Shown here: positions 42,513 through 50,797 of the stretch, in pieces
Position numbering within the stretch: the first letter of the stretch is position 1
Layout of the letters: every line of letters starts with the position of its first letter
Source: Fomitopsis serialis
Taxonomy: Eukaryota; Basidiomycota; Agaricomycetes; Polyporales; Fomitopsidaceae
Reading direction: 5' to 3'
NCBI RefSeq assembly: GCF_022376445.1
Contig: NW_025955244.1
Coordinates: 1 to 50,797, forward strand
DNA length: 50,797 nucleotides
Position numbers and translations under genes: made by a program
The notes under the pieces: model-generated
What the model was told of the DNA's origin: nothing
Seen by the model: the letters and a program-made list of their open reading frames with translations, nothing else
Databases searched by the model: none

Positions 42513-43694
42513 AAATGATTTCTACGAAGTGAACGCAGCGCCTCGCACTACACAACGTGCGTGACAAAATGTACACCATACTCTACACCCCTTACTTCGG
42601 TGATACACTACCCGCGGATCATTGAAGTTCAATACGGAAAAGTACGCCATGCCATTCATATAGGGTCTGTATAGCCCAAGATAAATCTGTATCAGCCTCT
42701 ACGTGATCGTTGGTCGTTGCAAGGCACATAGCAAGCATTCGTCGGAGCGGAACAGATCATAACGGCCCGCCGATCAGACAAGTCCTCTTGATGCGGGAAC
42801 GTAGACAGCCCACAAGGGAAGACGTACCTGGACCGATGGAGGGCACGGCCTCCCAGGGTTGGTATCGAGGCCATGCACAACACTGATTACAGGTGCAGCT
42901 GCATGCGATACATGACATGAGTAGCATGCAGAGTGCATGGCCATATGATCAGGCCACTACGATGCACATGCTAGACTGCTCGCACACTCGCATCAATCGT
43001 TCGGGTGATACCTGGTGATACATGGTGAGTGCCGTGAAAGTTCTCAGTGCACTTCGAGGGCTAGTTAGCAAGAAGAATTGCTCTGCTCGTAGATGACGAA
43101 GCGTCTAGATCGCGACCAGTCGAGCATGGACCCTCCGCAGAGGTTCGCCATGAACTGCTTTGACCGCAGCGCTGGGTCTTAGTGGGACAAGATTAGTGGC
43201 GCATCATCATTGCTGTTCTTGATGCGCTTCAAGCTGCCAGGCATATCCTGTGCCCTGCATAACATCAGCGAGGTGTGTCAGAATGACAGATACAGCCATG
43301 ACGACGTTGCGATGATACTGTACTTAGCGGTGCATGTTTATTACGGTGATGTGGCGCCGCTCGACGTCGTGACAAACGTGTCTAGCTCATACACCCGAAG
43401 ACTGTTTGCCTGTAAGTTGGTACGACAGGTGCTAGTTCTCGTGCCTATCGAGAGAAAGACGCTTCTACTATCGAGCCCACCGAACATGTACTAACCTATT
43501 CAGTCTGGAGTCAATCTAGACGAGGCTGCCGCGAGTCGGCCCGAGAATTTTACATACTTGAGTTATTACACAGGTGGGACATTCTACTGTCATGATAACA
43601 ACCATGTCACGTTGTCTGAGTATCACTCTGCGTAGCTTGTCAACGATGACTGCTGTTTCTGGATGGCTATGATGGGCCGTCAACATGAGCAACA
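42513..43694. other. 1.2-kb region, no supported gene
   Basis: Only short ORFs without motifs, for example 43210-43494 (+). I see no repeats or structural features. Confidence 0.45.
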
Positions 43695-43700
43695 TATAAA
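43695..43700 (+). promoter_or_regulatory. TATA box of small secreted-protein gene
   Basis: TATAAA lies 35-40 bases before ATG 43735, which implies a very short 5' UTR. Confidence 0.55.
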
Positions 43701-43734
43701 CCCGGTTGGAAGCAGCCGACAGCAGTAACCGACC

Positions 43735-44137
43735 ATGATGATCTTCTCCTTCACGTTCGTCCTTCTCTTCATCGCTGGCGCCAGTTCGCTCCCCCACGGT
43801 GATCATGCCATAGCCATGGTAAGTCATTCACCGAGGACCAGACCAAGTCGAAAGTGACTAAGAATGGTGTCGCCAGGAACGTAGAGACATTGCCGTAGGC
43901 AGAGAGGCCACGCCTCCGACCAGAGTGAAACTGTTTGACGGATATCGTGCGCTGTGTTCATGGTGGTGTGCAGCGGATTTGAGGACTGACTCTCGTTATT
44001 CCGGACAGTCAGCGGAAGTTGAGAACTTGAAGCTCAACGGAGTCGTCGAGCGGGAGGGACTCGGGACGAAGGTTAAACAAGTCAGCTTATGCTCCCATGT
44101 CTTATCTTCGTTTCATGGACGTACGGACTGCATATAG
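43735..44137 (+). CDS. Small predicted secreted protein with possible Kex2 site
   Basis: Two exons (43735-43818, 43877-44137) encode about 114 residues. MMIFSFTFVLLFIAGASS is a good signal peptide, followed by LPHGDHAIAM and, across the intron, ERRDIAVGRE, a dibasic site that a Kex2-type protease could cut. The mature part has four or five Cys and Trp-rich CSWWCAADLR. The end (SSFHGRTDCI) is not a CaaX box, so a mating-pheromone reading is unlikely. The TATA box and the clean intron (58 nt) support a real gene. I do not recognise a family. The downstream boundary is uncertain: a further intron after GLGTK is possible. Confidence 0.5.
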
Positions 44138-45277
44138 GCCGTTCCCTACTAGTGGTAGTACTGGTATACACGGGAGGATGAAGCTTTGAAAGCTGTATTA
44201 TAATTTCGCCTCATTTTGGCCACGGCGGCCCGGGCCGGCACACAGAGATCGCATCGGTGACAATATTACGGCGTAAAATTCATGATAAAAACTACACTCC
44301 TAGTACATTGCTCTCACTTATGCGTGCTCTGTCTTTGCTCAACGTTCAACGTTCAACGACGATCATCTGTATGTACTAATGTCTGTCTTAGTTCACAACG
44401 GGCGTACTGGCAACTATTGGTCTCCGGTGCTGCATACCAGTGGCCGCGGCGTGGCACGGCGACGACCCCGGGGGCCAGGACCCACTGTGAAATTTCACGA
44501 TCCCGGCTGTACGACTGGACCATCCTCGCAGCGGCCCACCATGCGGTGCTCAACGTCGCTGAATGTCTCAGTGAAGTCGCGGCCGCACCCTTACCAACAC
44601 ATTGTGCGACTGCGTGGAAGCTTGAACCACTCGGCTGCGGCGCTGGCTGTCTAGGGACTATTATAAGCATTTCCAACTCCTTTCCTTTCCGCCAGCTGAC
44701 TCGGGCACATAGCGGCTCAGATAATGGATTTACACAGTTTATGTGCACGGTCCATGCTGGCGTTTCTTCTCGAGAGGAAGGTGAGGTCATCATATACCAC
44801 AAACTCCGTCTTACCACTTCAGAACAATATGCTCAGGCTAATTGCTTCTACTCAGGCTGGAAAGTCGCTGATTCCAGTGACACGCCGGCCATACTAGATC
44901 AGCTCTACAATTCTACGTGCCACTCGCAGCTACTGCCGCAATGCTGTTGACTCCAGCACGCCGTCTCCTGTGCTTCCACTGGCACTGACCATGTGGCATC
45001 CGGCTCACGGATATTAGAATGAAATCATCGACCCACTCATTCATGTCACTATATTCAGTAAGTTCAATGCAATCACGTTATAAAAACAGCTCTCCATAAC
45101 AAGTGGCCGGCGCGCTAGGGGCGGTGGTTCACGCCAAAGGTCCCGCTGCGAAAGCATTGAGCCGTTGACAGCCTCCGAGTCTTGGATCATACACCTCAAC
45201 TAATCTATACTCACTTCCCGGACAGCTATCAGACTTCATAGTTCAGCGGCTCACGGGATTGTCAAAACAACTTCCTT
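44138..45277. other. 1.1-kb region with one long unassigned ORF
   Basis: An open frame at 44282-44950 (+, 222 codons) overlaps long open frames in other phases and on the minus strand. It has no recognisable motif. The openness may reflect GC-rich composition, so I do not call a gene. Confidence 0.4.
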
Positions 45278-45283
45278 TATAAA
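45278..45283 (+). promoter_or_regulatory. TATA box of second small secreted-protein gene
   Basis: TATAAA is followed by a CT-rich leader and ATG 45348, 65 bases downstream. Confidence 0.6.
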
Positions 45284-45347
45284 CCACAGACGAGGCTTGG
45301 GCCTCCCCTCACCGTCCAGTTCTTCATCGGACTTCGCACCCGAAGAC

Positions 45348-45677
45348 ATGTATCAACTGCTGATACTCACGTCAATCTACCTGCACACCGTTGTGCTCGG
45401 TCTGCCAACCTATACGAGTCGCTGCTCTCCCACGAATGCTGTGACGTTTTGCACGTCGTGGTTGAGTCCGCAGACAATCCATGCCAGTGCCCACAATACC
45501 CGTGAGGACCACGCGCCTACACGCGACTGTGGTCCGTGGACCATCGCCATCACGCGGGGAGACCACCCCGTCCACGAGGAGCCCACACCCACACCCGACA
45601 CGTTCGTGGCATACTTCGCCCGCGAAGAACTCGCACCTGTGTCTGACTTGTTCGGAGGGTACTTACATAGCCCGTGA
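45348..45677 (+). CDS. Small predicted secreted protein with repeated C-terminal motif
   Basis: MYQLLILTSIYLHTVVLG is a probable signal peptide, followed by LPTYTSRCSP and a Thr/Pro/His-rich body of about 110 residues in a single exon. The C terminus reads PDTFVAYFAREELAP, VSDLFGGYLHSP and a stop at 45675-45677. A second copy of the motif (YIAREGPELNPDAFSDYFRG, ending at 45726) follows directly in another frame. Either a frameshift or an unrecognised intron near 45650 separates them. The TATA box and signal sequence support a real gene; the family is unknown. Confidence 0.5.
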   Translation: MYQLLILTSIYLHTVVLGLPTYTSRCSPTNAVTFCTSWLSPQTIHASAHNTREDHAPTRDCGPWTIAITRGDHPVHEEPTPTPDTFVAYFAREELAPVSDLFGGYLHSP

Positions 45678-46063
45678 GGGCCCCGAACTCAACCCGGACG
45701 CGTTCAGCGATTACTTCAGAGGATGACTGAAGCCTGGCTCCACCAGCACTTCCCCTTTCACCACCTCTCGAGCCTTACACCTAGCACGTCCTACGTATAC
45801 ACACTTCTTTACTGTCGTCACGGTACTTGTCTCGATCACATCGATTGTCATCTCGGAAGACGGACCCACTGGCTTACATAGCCCACAGTGTTCATATTAT
45901 ATCCTTATGTGATGATCTACTCAATCATTGGTAGCCTTACAGCATCTATCGTGACGCCCATTTCCCAGTTCATGAGATTGGCCTGAGGATCATATATGTA
46001 CGAGGTACGGAGATTGGACGTAGTTACGACCGAGATGTCCAAGTACACACTTCCAGAAAATCT

Positions 46064-48836
46064 TCACATGACCGAGAACCTCCTCTGTACCGATGGCAAA
46101 GATGTGAGTGAACAAAAGTGAACCAAGGTAAGTTGTGTGACATACCCTCAGGTAGGACCCTTTCAGCTGCAATGCAGGCACGATCAAGATAAAGAGGCCA
46201 GTCACGACCGCGGCTTCCACGCCGAAGGTTTGCAACGCCCCGTTCTTCTCCGCCCATGGGACTTGGAAGTAGGCGACCGAGAAACCCCCGATTGTACGCG
46301 CGAAGTTGATCAGGGCCGATATCTCACCCTGTCATAGCCATGCGAGTCCGGTTAGTGAAATGAATGACCGGGGACGGGCGTTCTCACCTGTCGCGTGGGG
46401 AAGCAGTCATTGCAGTAGGCATCTTGATGTCACAAATCAGTAGAAGGCGAGAAGCTCGTCAAGGGAAGACGTACAGACTGCCACGGTGCAGATCATGTTC
46501 GATACCATGGCAATACCCCATCCCATGACCAACGCGCCGACGCTCAGCGTCTCTTGTAAGGCTGCGCCAATGGTCACGAAGCCACAGATATACAGGGGAA
46601 TAGCGACATAAATGGTCCTGAGAGATATTCATTGACTGCTGATTAGAGAAACAACAGCGCTAGTTACGCACCAGAGTCGCATCTCAGCCTCGAAGACGCC
46701 CTTGTTGCGCCTAGTGCAGAAATTCATCACCCAGTCGTTGAAATATCGACCTAGCAACTCGCCGATCAGAACACCGACCTAAAAACGAAAATGAGTACAA
46801 ATTTGCATGATCGGCGGCACGTCCTTCGTTGTGCATGAAGTAATCATAACTCACTATTGGTGTCCCATACGTGCCCGCAATCCCAATCTCGCTGAACCCG
46901 TAGCCATTAGGAGGGGGAAGACCTAGAAAGACTACCATAGTCGTCTGACAGGATGAGAAGAACCAGCATCAACACACCAGTGCATTGACGTAAAAAAGAA
47001 CATCACGCACATTCAGTCCTACACTCGCGAACCCAAATAACATTCCCTAGACATCGATCTGTACCTGGCACTGGATATGCTTGTTCGAAGAACACATACC
47101 TCCATCAGTAAGATACCAAGCAAGTGCGGCCTCCAAATAAGATCTGCACACGCAAGCACCGCTTCTCGCCAGCTCGCGCGGAAACGCGCCATCTTAGCGC
47201 CTGTGACTCCGATGAGAGTCTCTATTCTATACTGTAGGCGCGACTTCGGGCGTGGGATCGGGCGTGGGTTGCGTAACGTGCGGTCGTACATGCTATGCGC
47301 AGAAACGTTGAGTATAGGACAAATCAGCATCTCTGCGTTGGTAGCACATGATCGGGATACATACGTCTCTTCGCCGTACACCGCGATGAGGAACACAACG
47401 ATAGCACTGTACATCGAACCTATTCCGTATGCCCAGCGCCAGCTGTCACAGATTATGAGCAAACACAATGGGACTGCGCGATGGTACCCACCTCGTACGT
47501 GCACATAAGAAGCCGAACAGGAATGGCGATAGAAACGGTGATACTAAGAACCCCATGGTCCAGATGTTCAGCTGTATGCGACGTGACTCAGCTGTGAGCA
47601 TCGAACAAGGGACTGGATCTACCTTCCGTGCTTGCAGATGGAAGGGGTACATGTCAGTCACAGCGTATAAACCCTGTGATGAAACGGCAGATCCCGGTGA
47701 AACATCGTGCAGACAATCACAAACGCTGACTTACAGATGCTTGCGGACACGTTCTGAGAATAAGTGCGAGTGAATTGGTTGACCTGTGTAGCAAGTAAAG
47801 TCGTAGTACGTACCCGAAGAACGCCGTCAAGCAGCGCATCGCTGTATGTGCACATTTGTGAGCATCCATATGAACCGAACTATTGATCTGCTTACCGGTG
47901 AAGGTTGCTAAGTTTGGAGCGAATGTGCATCCTACCAGAAACCCAAGCGCTAGTACCTAATGGGATATCGATGAATTCGGCTACTCCCATTGCTATTTCG
48001 TCTGAACAGACCTGGGACCAGAAAAGTACCGGCAGTCGACCAAAGCGACGGATCAGCATGACAGCAAAGATGGTCCCCCAGGCTAAGTGAGATGTCATAA
48101 GGCAACTGCTCTCCAGATAGCGACCGAAACATACCGAGTAGAAAGATGCTCCAGCTTTACGGCAGGATGCAATATCAGAACTGAGCGACTACGATGGGCA
48201 CGAGGGAAGCCTCACTTGGACGTCAAGTTATTGATTTGTCCTGTCGTGGTGTCGTATTGACGGGCAAGTCCATAGATAGCCGCCACGCCTGCAATAGTTG
48301 CGGCGCGTCAGAATGGAAATGCCTCCTTGAACAAATACCACACACCTATTCCGGAGTCGAAATCCGGCACGATAGCCGCTAACGTGATGACCAGTAGCTG
48401 GAAGTTCTTGCGTGCAGTACTCCACTGTGACCTCCGTCAGTGTGAACGTTATGGATTGTGAATCCCGACGCACATTCTGGGGGTCTTCAGGATCATCTGT
48501 TGGCTGTGGCCAAAGGACTAAGGTTCCGTCTTCTGATAACTTCAGCTTCTTCGCAACTTCGTCGCCAAACTCTAGTCTCGCTTCCCTGATTGAAACGGTG
48601 CCAAACGTCAGCAACAGATACCCAATCGAGAGGAGACAGGAGGCATACTCTGGATCGATCACGAGGCGTCCGGCATTGCGTTCATGGTACGAGAACAGTT
48701 TGAATGTGCTGATATCGGACGCGGGACGCTCGTACGATGTTGTCTCTAGCTTCAACTCAGTCTCCTTTTCGTTGAGGAGTTGGTCTGGTGGTGAGTCCGA
48801 GCCAAGGGCAGAGCTTATAGCAGGGTGAGAAGCCAT
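46064..48836 (-). CDS. Major facilitator superfamily transporter
   Basis: This is a multi-exon MFS permease on the minus strand starting at ATG 48836 (MASHPAISSALGSDSPPDQ). Supported exons begin 48836-48474 and 48424-48346 and continue from 48288. A cytosolic N-terminal region ends LWPQPTDDPEDPQN-WSTARKN, the usual entry to TM1 in the fungal MFS_1 group. Then come VITLAAIVPDFDSGI, NNLTS/WSIFLLG and FAVMLIRRFGRLPVLFWSQ with the RRxGR loop between TM2 and TM3. MYPFHLQARK and NIWTMGFLVSPFLSPFLFG follow, then SWRWAYGIGSMYSAIVVFL, RPHLLGILLMEG, NGYGFSEIGIAGTYGTPI and, near the end, FGVEAAVVTGLFILIVPALQ. The C terminus is placed at 46064 by a short last exon (RFSVM), which is uncertain. At least nine introns are inferred. 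One join near 47780-47830 is not canonical in my reading. The substrate cannot be assigned. Confidence 0.8.
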
Positions 48837-49929
48837 GTTGAAGGCTACACAAGAGGACGGGCAAACCCTGGTTCTCGTGGGCAAGACGCGCTTTATGACA
48901 CTGGGCGAGCGATACGCAGGCCGAAAGCGCACGACTTGGACTTTTCCTGAAGACCTGTCATCCGGTTTCCCATATGGCTAGACGAGAACCCGATCCGTGG
49001 AAATAGGGTGCATCGCGCGCCAGAAGGCCCAGGAGTCGCCTTGAAATTCGAGCAGCTATCGTTTCCGTCCAGCTGATTGTCAAGCGATGTGAGCACAGGG
49101 TTTCAGGGCCGCGGGATATACTCACTACCGATTTTGCAGGGCGTCATCTGGCCCCAGTGTCGCTATGTGAAGATGCGCGGGACCAGGATTCGTCTCCGCA
49201 CGTCGGTGAGGCCGCTGAGGCGTGGGTGCAGAAGACCTATGCAAGACAACATGAAATCACGTGGAACAAGCGAGCCAATGAAAGGAGACCGACCAGAGTC
49301 ACCAGACGTCACGCGTCACAGTTCATGGACACGATTATGGACACGAGAGGCTAGAGTGTCCACTCTGCATGTCCAGCGCAGGGTACATATACACTGACAG
49401 CATATGTCCGGCACAGCTTGCCTAGTGCTCAGACACTATCGTAGGCATCACCCGCATGTTGTGCTCTTCACGAATGTTGCCTGTGCTATGCAGTAGCTTC
49501 CTCGGAGATCACCCAATTGAAAAAGCGACTTCAAGCACTCGGCTAAGTGACTATCGTAAGTCCGAGAGAAGCGGAACACAGGACCCGCAATGCTGAGGCT
49601 TACGTTGACATCCTTCGTGAGTAGCCTGCTGGCAAGTACTTAGTAGCCGTTGTCTTCTGTTGAGTCGTTGGTGTCGGCTTTTGCAGTAGTGCTGCATGCC
49701 CTTGCGCTATGTCTGGAGAATAGACAGCCTGAGCTTCAACGGTTTGCATTGGTCATCGCGCTTCGGCTTACCTTCATTAGCACAGTTACGTCCATGGATT
49801 GACGATGAGCGCGTCTGATAAGTAGCGGGTTAGTCCAATGCAGCGGCGGACAGGCGCGTAACACTCGCAGAGATTCGGATACCGCAGAGTTCTGTCCGTG
49901 CCAATCAGACGTTGACTGGAGCGTCCCGT
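48837..49929. other. 1.1-kb region, no supported gene
   Basis: Upstream region of the MFS gene. The only ORFs are short ones (for example 49077-49397, +) without motifs. Confidence 0.45.
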
Positions 49930-49980
49930 TCAATATCCACTTCGATAGTCTGCACTCCCGGCGCATGAAGAGCACCTGTA

Positions 49981-50575
49981 ATGGTAAGTAAGGAGAACCC
50001 GGCCGCTCATCACCAAATAGGCGGCGTTCATCGGGATGCAAGTAGACGGGCATTTCGGGATCATGGACTCGATTTTGAAGCACCACTCCTGGACTGGCAT
50101 TCCCGACAGGCTTATGCTGATGTAGTCAGACCAATCTTGCACCAGAGGCGGGTTCGTGTTGACATGATGTTCGCGACAGTCAGGTAAGCCGCTCCCTGTC
50201 AGTGGGAACCCTTGCTTCCTGCAGGCTGCCGCCAATAATTTGCAACTAAAGGAGACTCCAAAGGTGATGAGTCCGGTGCATATTGTATGTGAATTGAACT
50301 CACTATCTCCATTCATATCAAGGCGGTTGGCCTTCATTGATAAGAAATGGACCATCGTACGTCGCTCTCGTTGTATTAACCCCATGGTCATTGGTGGACT
50401 TCATGTAGTAGAACAGCAGCGCCATCGTGCAGACAATACGAGACAGACTCACAGCGATATTGAAGGCCAGGCAAGATGCTGGATGTGTAAGGGTCTCTGA
50501 TTGAGGATGTGCGGGTATATCACACGGGCGCGCGAAGGGAGCCCGCATACCTCCATTAGCGAAAGGGTAGGGCAC
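49981..50575 (-). pseudogene. Possible DUF6534-like membrane-protein fragment
   Basis: On the minus strand PASCLAFNIAVSLSRIV, CTMALLFYYMKSTN and, after a putative intron, HTICTGLITFGVSF resemble consecutive membrane segments of the basidiomycete DUF6534 family (helix, Y-Y-x-x-x-S, then N-T-G-x-x-T). I cannot build a continuous model: the expected C-terminal helix and the N-terminal domain are not readable, and the gene may run past the window edge. It may be a decayed copy or a gene with unrecognised exons. Confidence 0.3.
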
Positions 50576-50797
50576 TATCGGGTCACTAAAAACGCCTCCG
50601 GTGAGTCAGAAGTCGATGAAGAGCAGACCAGTGGCAGACCTCCGTATGAGTACTTCGGATGTTACTTCAAAGAAGCGACACGGCCACGCCGACGACGACA
50701 TAATCATCATGGTAACAGCGATATTGCGTACCGAGAGATCCCGAACTAGCGAAATTTTCTATGAACTCCTCATGTGTCAGATTGGCCTCCAATGTTT

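Noticed and set aside
44090..44137. Possible mating-pheromone precursor (Cys near C terminus)
   Set aside because: The protein ends TDCI, with only one residue after Cys, so there is no CaaX box; the length and the mature region also do not fit.
44282..44950. 222-codon plus-strand ORF
   Set aside because: No motif, no splice context, and comparable open frames overlap it on both strands; unsupported.
1..50797. CRISPR arrays, bacterial operons, prophage or virus sequence
   Set aside because: No regularly spaced direct repeats, Shine-Dalgarno-led gene strings or viral hallmark genes; the window is eukaryotic.

Overview
The window is nuclear DNA of a filamentous basidiomycete, most likely an Agaricomycete and plausibly a polypore. 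The evidence is the dense spliced genes with introns of about 50-65 nt, a GC-rich coding bias, and the protein families present: an Agaricomycete-type protein-kinase family, DUF6533-like membrane proteins, NmrA-like and MFS proteins, a P1 stalk protein ending in GFGLFD, prefoldin 4 and muskelin. No database search was possible. Gene models come from reading frames, splice signals and family motifs.

Left flank (1-8.1 kb). This holds ordinary single-copy genes: the 3' part of mevalonate diphosphate decarboxylase (+, with an apparent 1-base frameshift), a six-exon single-domain cupin (+), a 31-34 residue cysteine-rich metallothionein-like peptide behind a strong TATA box (+), an unusual predicted mitochondrial protein joining a pterin-dehydratase-like region to six zinc knuckles (-), and an NmrA-like NAD(P)-binding protein (+).

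Central array (about 8.6-33.4 kb). A divergent two-gene unit has been amplified. Each unit has a five-exon protein-kinase-like gene on the minus strand. A bidirectional intergenic region of 762-883 bp with shared blocks follows, and then a plus-strand companion gene of unknown function. There are five intact kinases (A-E) plus a kinase fragment. Companions are intact next to B and E, split by an inserted element next to C, split and internally deleted next to D, decayed next to A, and reduced to a fragment next to the orphan kinase piece. The two insertions (about 3.0 and 2.2 kb) share the ends CATCAG...CTGATG, encode no evident transposase, and carry similar GC-rich simple repeats. They appear to be a non-autonomous element family that hit companion exon 1 twice. 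Shared spacer segments and an identical GC-rich 15-mer lie downstream of three companions. This amplified kinase/companion module and the elements breaking it are the most novel content.

Right flank (34.2-50.8 kb). Single-copy genes resume: muskelin (+, 12 exons including a 10-nt exon), prefoldin subunit 4 (-) divergent from ribosomal P1 (+), a DUF6533-like membrane protein (+), two small predicted secreted proteins with TATA boxes (+), an MFS transporter (-), and a doubtful membrane-protein fragment at the right edge. Several 0.6-1.5 kb stretches hold nothing I can support, and they are listed as such.
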